Shown here: one piece after another, positions 1 through 8,351 of the stretch
How positions within the stretch are numbered: position 1 is the first letter of the stretch
Layout of the letters: each line of letters starts with the position of its first letter
Assembly (NCBI GenBank): GCA_944393405.1
Contig: CALYAC010000012.1
Coordinates: 1-64,000, forward strand
Direction: 5' to 3'
From: an uncultured Clostridia bacterium
GTDB lineage: Bacteria > Bacillota_A > Clostridia > TANB77 > CAG-508
DNA length: 64,000 bases
The notes under the pieces: model-generated
The model's database searches: none
Told to the model about the DNA's origin: nothing
Seen by the model: the letters and a program-made list of their open reading frames with translations, nothing else
Program-made: the position numbers and the translations under genes

Positions 1-959
1 TTGCTAATTGTAGAAGGGTGCATAGGTTTGCCATCAGCTTGTACAAATAACCTATTAGAATTCGTCCATAATTCGCCATAGAATGATTTTTGTTCATCAT
101 ACCATAACTTATATTCTTCAAGTAAAGAAACAACGAAATCAGGAATTGCTACTTCTCTAATAGAACTTTCTGTTTTAGGTGTTTTAGTAAAAATACCTTT
201 GTCAGCTAAATATTGACTAGAACGATTTATACTTACTATACCAGTTTTGAAATCCACATCTTGCCATTCTAATCCCATAAGTTCTCCGAGTCTTACACCA
301 GTAAATATTGTTAAGATGATTGCAACTTTGTATTTAATTTGATCTTCACCAAGTTCTGTTAGATTTTCTAGTAGTATTTTACATTGTTCATCATCATAAT
401 ATCTTCTTTTAGGTTTCATTGCTTTAGGTGGTTGAACTCTTTCTGCTGGATTAGATACAAGTAATTGCCAATATATGGCTTTGTGTAGCATTGCACGAAG
501 TAGTCTGTGATGTTCTAATATTGTCTTACCAGATAAAGGTTTTAAAGTTTTCTTACCATTGTTACTTTTCTTCCTAACTAATTGAGTATCTCTACTTAAT
601 AAATCATAAAATTGCATAATATCTGTAGGTTTAATTTTATTAATATAGAAATGTCCAAAGTAGGGAAGAATTCTTGTTTCTAACATCCTGCAATATCTTT
701 TATATGTTGAAGGAGCAAGTTCTTTTGAACCATAATCTCTTTTCCATATTTCTGTAAATTCAGAAAATTTAAGAGATTTTCCTTCAATTACAAGACCGTT
801 TTGAACATCAGCAACAAATTTAGCAAGTTCTATTTGAGCATCTTTTTTAGTTCCGTGTATTGTTTTTGTATGCTTAATTAGCTTTCCATTTAAGTCATAG
901 CCATTTGTACATACTAACCTGTAACTATCTTTTCCTCTTTTTTCAATGCTCCCAGCCAT
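1..959 (-). CDS. int: Tyrosine site-specific integrase (C-terminus cut by window edge)
   Basis: The leftward reading frame begins with ATG at 959, behind the strong AAAGGAGGTGA site just upstream. About 319 residues are visible and the end lies outside the window. The N-terminal part looks like an AP2-type arm-binding domain followed by a SAM-like core-binding domain (residues ~60-170). The catalytic domain contains FTGVRLGELMGLEWQDVDF, which carries the first catalytic arginine. The HxxR box and the catalytic tyrosine would lie beyond the edge, so activity cannot be judged. This is the lambda/Tn916-type integrase expected to insert and excise the element spanning about 1-21.7 kb. The gene points outward, as is usual when the attachment site lies just past its 3' end. 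Confidence 0.93.
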   Translation of the reverse strand, partial: MAGSIEKRGKDSYRLVCTNGYDLNGKLIKHTKTIHGTKKDAQIELAKFVADVQNGLVIEGKSLKFSEFTEIWKRDYGSKELAPSTYKRYCRMLETRILPYFGHFYINKIKPTDIMQFYDLLSRDTQLVRKKSNNGKKTLKPLSGKTILEHHRLLRAMLHKAIYWQLLVSNPAERVQPPKAMKPKRRYYDDEQCKILLENLTELGEDQIKYKVAIILTIFTGVRLGELMGLEWQDVDFKTGIVSINRSSQYLADKGIFTKTPKTESSIREVAIPDFVVSLLEEYKLWYDEQKSFYGELWTNSNRLFVQADGKPMHPSTIS

Positions 960-1013
960 TACCTTTTTCACCTCCTTTCAGGCATATCTATGGGTGGGAG
1001 AAGTTTATATATT

Positions 1014-1050
1014 TTGTTAACTACAATTATTATACTATAATTGTTAACAA
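1014..1050. promoter_or_regulatory. Paired TTGTTAAC operator-like site, copy 1
   Basis: TTGTTAAC occurs at 1014-1021 and again at 1041-1048, where it extends to the perfect palindrome TTGTTAACAA. The two copies start 27 bp apart and enclose AT-rich sequence containing TATAAT at 1036-1041. The same pair with the same 27-bp phase recurs at 6052-6086 before the excisionase gene. It sits between the leftward integrase and the rightward AlbA_2 gene. I infer an operator for an element regulator. Confidence 0.55.
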
Positions 1051-1189
1051 GGCGCAAGAGATAACAAAAAGAAACTTAAAAAATGTATATGTAATAATAT
1101 GTAGAAAAGTTTATAAAAGAAATTGGTCGATATTAGTGATTTAATTAGACTTAATGTGATATAATATGACAAAGTTGAGGTGAGAGATA

Positions 1190-4100
1190 TTGGATGAAGA
1201 ATTAAAAAAGAAGCTTTTAAAAATTTTAGAAGAATTGCCAGATGAAAATTGTTGTTTAGACTATAAAGAAATACCATATAAAGAAGAAAAATACAATAAA
1301 GCAAGTTTTATAAAAGATATTTGTGGTTTTATAAATTCATCTGAAGCTTATGGAAAAGATAAATTTATTATTTTTGGTATAAGAGATAAAACAAAAGAAA
1401 GAATTGGTATAGATGTTATACCAATGGAAGATGACGAAAAATATCAAAGTTGGTGTGATTTCATTGAACCTCGTCCAACTATTGAAACGGGTAAAATAAA
1501 GTTTAAAGAAATTGAATATGGATATATATACATTACTAAAGAGAACAATGAAAGAGTTTACTCAATCAATCAAGACTATCCAAATGAATATGTCATGAGA
1601 AAAGAAGAAATTCAGCAAATAAAAAATAAGGTATATGCTTCTGTAGCATATATAAGAAAGGGAAGCAAAAACTATCCATTAAGTGAAATTGATAGACGAA
1701 AAATATATGAACATGACAAACAAGTCAAGGAACTTAAAAATAAAGAAATATTGCTATATTCAACTCCAAACATAGATGATGATAATAAAGAAACACTAAA
1801 AATATGTGCTTTGTTTGGAACATGGAATGAAAATAATGAAGACGAGAAAAAGATAATAAGTGATACTATAGGAGCTGAATATAATATATGGATAAAAATT
1901 TTAAGAAAATTATTAAATCAAAAATCAGAATATATTTCGTTTAAAAACAATAGATGGAAAATAGAAAATAAAGAAGAATTGATTGAAAAATATTCAGAGG
2001 ATTATTTTGAAGAAGATATAAAGAAATTTGAAACAGCTACTTTAAAAATAATTATGGAAATAGACCCAAAATTTGATTTAGAAGCAGATAATAGAATGAT
2101 GAGCAATGTAATTGGTAAAAAAGCAATATATTCAAAAGAAATAAAAAAATCCGTATTAGAAACTTTTGCCTATATAAAATCAATAGATAATAAATTTATC
2201 AATTGTGAGCAAGAAATAAAAAATTCACAGTGGTACATAGTAAGGAATACTTTACAGAATTCTAATTGGAAAAATTTAGCCACACTAAATGAAAATTTAC
2301 CAATATTAGCTGAAATAAATGAAAGTGAATATATAGACCAATTGGATACAATTATAAAGAATAAAAATGATGAAGTAGCTAAGTTATTTAAAGAAAAGGA
2401 AGAAGGCATTACTACAATTGGATATACTTATGGTTTATTTTGGAGTTTAGAACTTATAGCTTGGAATCCAAACTACATTATGCAAGTATTTGATATATTT
2501 GGAAAGTTGGGAAAATATGATGAAAAAGTAATTGATTCAATGTCAAGAATATTATTACCATGGTATCCTCAAACAAAAGCAGATATTAATTTAAGAAAAG
2601 CTACATTGGAGATGGTATTAAGGGAATATAATGATATAGGATGGAAAGTGTTAATGCAATTAATGCCAAATCAGCAAACTCATAGTTTTCCAACTTATAA
2701 ACCAAAATGGAACAATACCATAGATGAAGAAAAAATTAAAGTTACCAATAAAGAACTATATGAGCAATATAATGAATATATAAAATTAGCAATAAATTAT
2801 TCAAAAACAGACAAGGATAGAATTATTAAGTTGATAGATGAGTTGGATGATGTCCCAAAAGACATATTTGAATTGATTTGCAATAAAATAACATCTAAAG
2901 AAGTTAAAAATATTAGTGAGGAAGAAAAATTTTATATATGGAATGAACTAGAAAATATAATAGCAAAACATAAGGCACATGCAGAAACTGAATGGGCTCT
3001 ACCGAAAGAAGCTATTGAAGAACTTGAAAAAATTTCTGAAGAAATAAGACCGTCAAAAGAAGAAATATATTACAAGAGACTATTTAACAATAGCTATTGG
3101 GAATTAGTTGATGATAATGATAGTTATGAAATACAAGAAAAAAAATTATTAGAGAAGCAAAAAAATGCAGTAAATAAATTGTTAAAATCAGGAATTGAAA
3201 AAGTAATAAATTTTGCAAAGACTACTAAAGATCCGTATAGAATTGGTATTGTTTTGGCTGAAATAAAATTAAAGGATAATGACGAAAATACAATACTTAA
3301 TTTATTAAATGAAGATGAATTTTTAATAGCACAAGGATATGTTTATAGAAAATTTTTAAATGAAAAAGTTGATTGGTTAGAAAATATTAATATTGATAAT
3401 ATTGGGACAATAGGAAAAGTTAGGTTTTTCGTACAATTACCTAATAATAAATTTGTATGGAATAAAGTAAAAGAGATTTTAGGAAATGAAGAAGATAGTT
3501 ATTGGAAAAATGTTGACATTCGCTATGTAGAAGATGGTAGCGAGTATGATTATCCATTAGAGAAATTATTAAATTGTGGTAGACCTGTGAAAGCCTTGGA
3601 ACTTATAAGTATGGCATTGCACGAGAAAAGAAACTTCTCAAAAGAAATGGCAGCAAAAGCTTTGAATAATGCTGTATATGACCAAGAGAATATTAATTAC
3701 ATTGATGTATATCATATAAAGAATATAATAAAAAACTTGCAGGAAAACAACTATGATTCTTCGGAATTATTTAAAATAGAATGGGCATATCTTCCAATAT
3801 TAGATAATAATGATGAATATAGACCAATTACAATTGAAAAAAGATTAAGTGAAGATCCAAAAATATTCATGGACATAATTTGCCTTGCATTTAAAGCAGA
3901 CAAGGATGAAACAAATAAAGAAAATAGTGATACAAAATTAGCTATGAATGCATATAGATTATTAAATATATGGAAATTGGTTCCTGGAACCAATGAAGAT
4001 GGATTTATTGATGGAGATAAACTGAATTCATGGTTTGATGAAATGAAGAAAATTGCAATAGAAAAAGATAGATTAGAAATATCTCTATTGCATTTTGGAC

Positions 4101-4402
4101 AGGTATTATTTTATGCAGGTAAAGACAAAGATGGATCTTGGATTGATAAAAGCGTTGCTGAATTATTGAATAGAGATGACGCAGAAAAAATTAGAAGAGG
4201 ATATTCAGTACAAGCATTTAATTCAGTTGGAGTAGTAAATGTAGATAGTGAAGGAACAGTATGGTTGAATTTAGAGAAAGAATGGAATGAACGAGCAGAA
4301 AATACTGATGCGAAATACTTTAGATTTGTAAAAACATTAAGAGATATAGCACAAAATTTTCACGAGCAAGCAAAATATATGAAAGATCATTATGATTTTT
4401 AA
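1190..4402 (+). CDS. Large AlbA_2 (Schlafen-type) domain protein, candidate defence factor
   Basis: A 1070-residue protein starting with TTG at 1190, behind GAGGTGAG. The first ~150 residues look like an AlbA_2 (Schlafen AlbA_2) putative nucleic-acid-binding domain: an acidic DYKEIPY segment, then DICGFINS, a FIIFGIRD strand and an AYIRKGSKNYP strand near residue 150. The remaining ~900 residues are charged and apparently mostly helical, with no motif I recognise. There is no Walker A box, unlike the AlbA_2-AAA fusions. It is cytoplasmic, with no signal or membrane segment. It is a single gene between the integrase and excisionase regions, closed by its own terminator, a typical cargo position. 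A defence role is inferred from size, domain and location only. Confidence 0.75.
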   Translation: MDEELKKKLLKILEELPDENCCLDYKEIPYKEEKYNKASFIKDICGFINSSEAYGKDKFIIFGIRDKTKERIGIDVIPMEDDEKYQSWCDFIEPRPTIETGKIKFKEIEYGYIYITKENNERVYSINQDYPNEYVMRKEEIQQIKNKVYASVAYIRKGSKNYPLSEIDRRKIYEHDKQVKELKNKEILLYSTPNIDDDNKETLKICALFGTWNENNEDEKKIISDTIGAEYNIWIKILRKLLNQKSEYISFKNNRWKIENKEELIEKYSEDYFEEDIKKFETATLKIIMEIDPKFDLEADNRMMSNVIGKKAIYSKEIKKSVLETFAYIKSIDNKFINCEQEIKNSQWYIVRNTLQNSNWKNLATLNENLPILAEINESEYIDQLDTIIKNKNDEVAKLFKEKEEGITTIGYTYGLFWSLELIAWNPNYIMQVFDIFGKLGKYDEKVIDSMSRILLPWYPQTKADINLRKATLEMVLREYNDIGWKVLMQLMPNQQTHSFPTYKPKWNNTIDEEKIKVTNKELYEQYNEYIKLAINYSKTDKDRIIKLIDELDDVPKDIFELICNKITSKEVKNISEEEKFYIWNELENIIAKHKAHAETEWALPKEAIEELEKISEEIRPSKEEIYYKRLFNNSYWELVDDNDSYEIQEKKLLEKQKNAVNKLLKSGIEKVINFAKTTKDPYRIGIVLAEIKLKDNDENTILNLLNEDEFLIAQGYVYRKFLNEKVDWLENINIDNIGTIGKVRFFVQLPNNKFVWNKVKEILGNEEDSYWKNVDIRYVEDGSEYDYPLEKLLNCGRPVKALELISMALHEKRNFSKEMAAKALNNAVYDQENINYIDVYHIKNIIKNLQENNYDSSELFKIEWAYLPILDNNDEYRPITIEKRLSEDPKIFMDIICLAFKADKDETNKENSDTKLAMNAYRLLNIWKLVPGTNEDGFIDGDKLNSWFDEMKKIAIEKDRLEISLLHFGQVLFYAGKDKDGSWIDKSVAELLNRDDAEKIRRGYSVQAFNSVGVVNVDSEGTVWLNLEKEWNERAENTDAKYFRFVKTLRDIAQNFHEQAKYMKDHYDF

Positions 4403-4405
4403 TAT

Positions 4406-4437
4406 AAAAAGAAATGGTATTATAGCCATTTCTTTTT
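4406..4437. terminator. Intrinsic terminator after the AlbA_2 gene
   Basis: AAAGAAATGG and GCCATTTCTTT pair around a short TATTATA loop, followed by a T-run. The A-run on the left arm would let it act in both directions. The following stretch to 4732 (about 295 bases) is AT-rich and I see no gene or clear signal in it. Confidence 0.85.
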
Positions 4438-4732
4438 AAGTTATATATAATAAATTATTTTGAATTGTAACACATATCGAATATTTTTTTGTTACCTAAA
4501 AGATATTTATGTATTAAATAATTTCAAAAGAAATTGTATTTAACAACATCATGTATAGGAAGATTAATAATATTTTGAGAGTCTGTTTTTTTCTACAAAT
4601 TAAAATTAATACTTGGTGTGCTTAACTTGCATAATTATTGCTAGCTTTTATAAGACTTTCTCTATATATTGAGAAATATAATGTTGACTTTTTTAACAGT
4701 ATATGACTCATTTCTTTGTAAATCTTTATATT

Positions 4733-5962
4733 TTATTTATCCTGTGTATCTAGCCATTTATTAAAATCATTATAGGTTTTCTTACCTTCTGTTATCTCTT
4801 TTTTGAATTTATTTGATTCTTTTTTATATTTTTCGTAATCATCTTCATATTTTGTAATATCTGGATTACGCTTCATAAGCATTCTTTTCCTTGAAAAAAT
4901 AGTGCGATATCTTCCATATACAATATTTTTTTCTTCTTTTCGTTTTTGAGATAATTTACTTCCAACATCTTTACAAGTTAAATTATTAGCCCATTCTCTA
5001 TCACAATAAACAATATTTAATTTTGGAGTAATGAAATACTTATTACAATTACCACAAATTTTTACATATAATTCATCTATACCAATAGTATTAAATAAAG
5101 TAATATAAAAAGTAGTAAACATATTATTAGTTTTAAATCTAAAAGTACATGAAAGTCCTTTTCCTTCTGGGTCCATAGTATGAATTATTGAAGAAAGTAT
5201 TAAAATATCTTTTGGTTCAACATTTTCACTATTGTATGGAATACTATCATATGTGTAATCCAATAAATTAATCATTTCGAATTTACTAGATATATCCTTA
5301 AAAGGATTTTTATATAGTTGGTTAAATAAAAAGAATCTCTGTTGTAATGTCAAATTATTTAAATTTATATTACCATCAATTTGATAACAAAAATTGATAC
5401 AATCTTTAAATAATTTTTGATATTTTACTATGTTATCTCTTTCTTGAGGATAGTATTTTCTAGCTAATTCAATAATATCTTTAATTTTATATAATTTATT
5501 AAACTGAATTTTATTTAGATCCTCTTTATCAAATTTGTCTATAAAGTAATCCATATAATTTATAAAAAATAAGTAATAGTCGTTCAAATTATTAAAATCA
5601 TAGCTTATAAAATCAAATAAAGACAAGTCAAATTGTTGTTCAATTGTATCAATTTTAAATAATATATATCCATCTAAAGAACCTACATTATAATTAAAAG
5701 ATAGTGTAGTATATTTTTTTCTATAAGGATAATACTCTTGCATATTATCAGCATACTCTTTAGCCAGTTTCTCTCTCTCTTTATCAGACTTTGCATTTCT
5801 AATTTTTGCAAACATCATATGAACATATTCATCTTCTGATAAGTTTTCAAACTTCTCATTTATTTCAACATATTCTTTATAGTAATACCCAACAATTTGT
5901 GTCGTACTATGAACAAATAAGTTGGCGTTAAAAGCAACTTTTATATCATTTGTTTTTTTCAT
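4733..5962 (-). CDS. DUF6076-like cysteine-containing protein
   Basis: I place the start at the ATG at 5962 (MKKTND), which has AAAGGA just upstream. A longer frame to 5998 lacks a good ribosome site. The product is about 409 residues, soluble and unfamiliar in its first two thirds. Near residue 300 it has CGNCNKYFITP and then YCDR, a CxxC...C pattern like a small treble-clef or zinc-ribbon motif, followed by a highly charged Lys/Glu-rich tail. This layout resembles proteins annotated DUF6076 that occur in Firmicutes mobile elements, but that match is from memory. It runs opposite to its neighbours and has no visible partner. No function is known to me. Confidence 0.6.
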   Translation of the reverse strand: MKKTNDIKVAFNANLFVHSTTQIVGYYYKEYVEINEKFENLSEDEYVHMMFAKIRNAKSDKEREKLAKEYADNMQEYYPYRKKYTTLSFNYNVGSLDGYILFKIDTIEQQFDLSLFDFISYDFNNLNDYYLFFINYMDYFIDKFDKEDLNKIQFNKLYKIKDIIELARKYYPQERDNIVKYQKLFKDCINFCYQIDGNINLNNLTLQQRFFLFNQLYKNPFKDISSKFEMINLLDYTYDSIPYNSENVEPKDILILSSIIHTMDPEGKGLSCTFRFKTNNMFTTFYITLFNTIGIDELYVKICGNCNKYFITPKLNIVYCDREWANNLTCKDVGSKLSQKRKEEKNIVYGRYRTIFSRKRMLMKRNPDITKYEDDYEKYKKESNKFKKEITEGKKTYNDFNKWLDTQDK

Positions 5963-6045
5963 ATCCAAAATCCTTTCTGTTAACAGAGTGAAAAACACTT
6001 GGTTTTACAAGTGCTAACAAACTTAATAAATCAACATAAAAATTA

Positions 6046-6086
6046 TTGAACTTGTTAACTATAATTAGTATAATTCAATTGTTAAC
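6046..6086 (+). promoter_or_regulatory. Excisionase promoter with paired TTGTTAAC sites, copy 2
   Basis: TTGAAC (6046-6051) and TATAAT (6069-6074) are separated by 17 bp. TTGTTAAC at 6052-6059 and 6079-6086 flank the -10 box with starts 27 bp apart, exactly as at 1014-1050. A repressor bound to the pair would cover this promoter. Confidence 0.6.
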
Positions 6087-6127
6087 GAAAGTCAACACGA
6101 AATAAAAAGAGATTAGGAGGTGATTTT

Positions 6128-6328
6128 ATGGAACTACAAAAAGTACAAAGGACAACACTAACTATGAAAGAAGCAGCAGAGTATTTAGGAATATCTTATT
6201 GGTTAATTAATCAATTAGTAAGAAGAAAACAAATACCATGCTCCAAAGTTGGTGGAAAATTTCTATTTAGAGTTCAAGCATTAGATGAATATTTAAATAG
6301 AAAAGAAAAAGAATCAGTTAGTTACTAG
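6128..6328 (+). CDS. xis: Excisionase-family helix-turn-helix protein
   Basis: A 66-residue protein with an ideal TAGGAGGTGATTTT ribosome site. It is one MerR/excisionase-type winged HTH: TMKEAAEYLGISYWLINQLVRRKQIP, followed by KVGGKFLFRVQALDEYL. Such proteins bend DNA at att sites to favour excision and often also regulate the integrase. It is the first gene of the rightward replication and mobilization operon and sits behind the paired TTGTTAAC sites. It could instead be purely a transcription factor, but the element context favours excisionase. Confidence 0.85.
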   Translation: MELQKVQRTTLTMKEAAEYLGISYWLINQLVRRKQIPCSKVGGKFLFRVQALDEYLNRKEKESVSY

Positions 6329-6356
6329 CTAACAGGGAAAGAGAGGAAAGGAGGAT

Positions 6357-6875
6357 ATGTATGAATTACCTTGGTTTAAAACAGAAACTAATATTTTTTC
6401 AAACAGAAAGATTCAATTGATTTTAAAATTAACTGATGGAGATACTTATTTTAGAGTATGGATACAGCTAATTGCATTAGCAGTTGAATGTAATAACAAA
6501 GGAAGATTAGAAATAGGAGACAATAATCCTATGACAATAGAAAATTTTTCAAAGATTATGGGAAAATCTAAGAAAAAAATAGAAAAGATTTTAAATAAGT
6601 TTGTAGAATTAGAAATGTTAAGAAAAGAAGGGGAAACATTTCTAATAAAAAATTGGGACAAGTATCAAAGTATTGAAAAGTATGAAAAATATCAAATGCA
6701 AAATAGAGAAAGACAAAAAAGATATCGTGAAAAATTAAAAAGTGAAAATGAAAAAAGTAACGTTATTCAAACGTTAAGTAACGGAGAAGAAAAGAATACA
6801 AAAGATTTAAGAATAAGAAAAGAAGAAAAAATAAGAGAGGAGAGCGAAAATGGCTTTAGAGAATATAAGATATAA
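6357..6875 (+). CDS. Phage-type replisome organizer (DnaD-N-like)
   Basis: A 172-residue protein. Residues 1-110 match the replisome organizer N-terminal family: MYELPWFKTETNIFSNRKI, then a winged-helix region ending in FLIKNWDKYQS. A very basic coiled tail (RERQKRYREKLK) follows. Proteins of this type bind a replication origin and recruit the helicase loader. The ATG at 6357 lies only two bases after AGGAGG, unusually close, but no better in-frame start exists. Its end overlaps the DnaC-like gene by 26 bases, so the two are translationally coupled. Confidence 0.8.
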   Translation: MYELPWFKTETNIFSNRKIQLILKLTDGDTYFRVWIQLIALAVECNNKGRLEIGDNNPMTIENFSKIMGKSKKKIEKILNKFVELEMLRKEGETFLIKNWDKYQSIEKYEKYQMQNRERQKRYREKLKSENEKSNVIQTLSNGEEKNTKDLRIRKEEKIREESENGFREYKI

Positions 6876-7665
6876 CGAAGTTATCCACAAAAAATTGAAA
6901 AAATGTGAATACTGTGACAGGGAATTAACTCCAATTGGACTTGATTATTTATATGCTAATTTTTCTCCAGATAATATTGAATATGAAAGATGTACTTGCA
7001 GAAAAGCACAAGAATATTGGAAAGAGAAAGATGAACAAGACTATGAAAGTGCAAAAAGAAAACATTTTAGAGAGGTTATAAACAAGATATATAAACAAAA
7101 TTATATTGGTATGAAATTTCAAAATCTGAATTTTGAAAATTTTAATAGTAATTCAGAAAATGAATTAGCTATAGCAATTGCTAAAGACTATGTAAATAAA
7201 AATATTACAAGTGCAAATACCAATGGACTGATAATAATGGGCGAGTCAGGAGTTGGTAAAACACATTTAGCAGCATCAATTGCTAATAAATTAATTGAAA
7301 ATGACAAGATAGTATTAATGGGAAGATTAACAACTTTATTAGATATGATAAAGGAAACTTTTAAGGATAATACGAAGTCAGAAAACGAATTAATTGAGCT
7401 ATATTCAAATGTAGATATGATAATAATTGATGATCTAGGAACAGAAAGAATAAGCAACTGGGCATTAGAAAAATTATATACAATAATAGAAAATAGAAAC
7501 GAAAATAGATTACCAATAATTATTACAACAAGATTTGATAAACAAGGATTAATAGAAAGATTTAGTCAAAGTCAAGATGAGCAATTAGTAGATGCAATTA
7601 TCTCAAAATTGTATCAAATGTGTTATGGAGTGACATTAAAAAGTATGAAAAAAGAGTTAGTATAA
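6850..7665 (+). CDS. dnaC: DnaC/IstB-like helicase loader ATPase
   Basis: A 271-residue AAA+ protein. A short N-terminal zinc-binding segment (CEYC ... CTCRK) precedes the ATPase core. Walker A is GESGVGKTHLA near residue 132, and Walker B is MIIIDDLGTE near residue 195. DnaC-type proteins load the replicative helicase at origins. Paired with the upstream replisome organizer, it gives the element its own replication initiation, as in many mobilizable elements that replicate by themselves after excision. The start has GAGAGGAGAG upstream. Confidence 0.9.
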   Translation: MALENIRYNEVIHKKLKKCEYCDRELTPIGLDYLYANFSPDNIEYERCTCRKAQEYWKEKDEQDYESAKRKHFREVINKIYKQNYIGMKFQNLNFENFNSNSENELAIAIAKDYVNKNITSANTNGLIIMGESGVGKTHLAASIANKLIENDKIVLMGRLTTLLDMIKETFKDNTKSENELIELYSNVDMIIIDDLGTERISNWALEKLYTIIENRNENRLPIIITTRFDKQGLIERFSQSQDEQLVDAIISKLYQMCYGVTLKSMKKELV

Positions 7666-7759
7666 GTCGGCAAAACTAAAAATACTAACCCATTAACTAT
7701 ATTATTATTTTAATATAAAAATTTAAAAAAGTAAATAAAAAAAGAAAGGATTTGATAAT

Positions 7760-8146
7760 ATGAGAAGTTATAAAGAATATAAAGAAATAGAAATAAAAGA
7801 TATAAAAGGATGCAATTATATTGCTATTACTGTAGCTAATTTAGATAAAATTTGTATGCAAAGAGATGCAATAAGAAAACATGGGATAGGCAAACCAATA
7901 GAAGTTATTGAAGTAAGAAATGGATACAGAATACTAAAAGGAAGATTTAAAATGATAGCAGCAAAAACATTAGGTTATAATAAAATACCATGTTTAATAA
8001 GAGACGCAAAACAAGAAATTTTATTAAGAAAAATAAACAAAATATTTAAATTAGAAGATAAAAATAATGCGATAAAAGAAACTATAAATGATGGAAAAGA
8101 ATTATATTCTTACGATGAAAATGGTTTTAAATTAAAAATTTTATAA
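7760..8146 (+). CDS. Small ParB/Srx-like nuclease-fold protein
   Basis: A 128-residue protein behind AAAGGA. Residues ~30-90 contain a ParB N-terminal-like segment: the IRKHGIGKPIEVIEVRNGYR region, then ILKGRFKMIAAKTLGYNKIPC. The usual GHRR box is replaced by KGRF. There is no HTH, so it is not a full partition protein. Stand-alone domains of this kind are common in mobile elements as regulators or DNA-binding accessory factors. Its place between the replication genes and oriT/relaxase suggests a role in maintenance or transfer. Confidence 0.6.
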   Translation: MRSYKEYKEIEIKDIKGCNYIAITVANLDKICMQRDAIRKHGIGKPIEVIEVRNGYRILKGRFKMIAAKTLGYNKIPCLIRDAKQEILLRKINKIFKLEDKNNAIKETINDGKELYSYDENGFKLKIL

Positions 8147-8271
8147 TAAAAAATCAGAAAAAAATGCTTGGATTTTAATTTGAGAAGTCCAAGTATTTTT
8201 CAAAATATATGATGCATTTGATAAATAAAAGGTAATTTTTTAGCACTAAAAATGTGTATACTATTGTCCTA

Positions 8272-8321
8272 GCAAGCAATGAATTTCGTCAGCTCGAAAT
8301 TCAAAATGGGGAAATTCCCCA
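8272..8321 (+). other. Candidate origin of transfer (oriT)
   Basis: Directly before the relaxase gene, GAATTTCG (8281-8288) and CGAAATTC (8295-8302) form an 8-bp inverted repeat with a 6-base loop. Five bases later TGGGGAAATTCCCCA (8307-8321) is a second, perfect palindrome. The preceding CTAGCAAGCAATG is GC-richer than its surroundings. Inverted repeats beside a relaxase gene are the usual oriT layout. The nick site cannot be located from sequence alone. Confidence 0.6.
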
Positions 8322-8351
8322 ATCCCCTTTTTAATGGAAGGAGAAATTAGA

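Noticed and set aside
905..1304. Short frames around the integrase start on either strand
   Set aside because: They overlap real genes or the promoter region, lack ribosome sites and encode low-complexity hydrophobic sequence.
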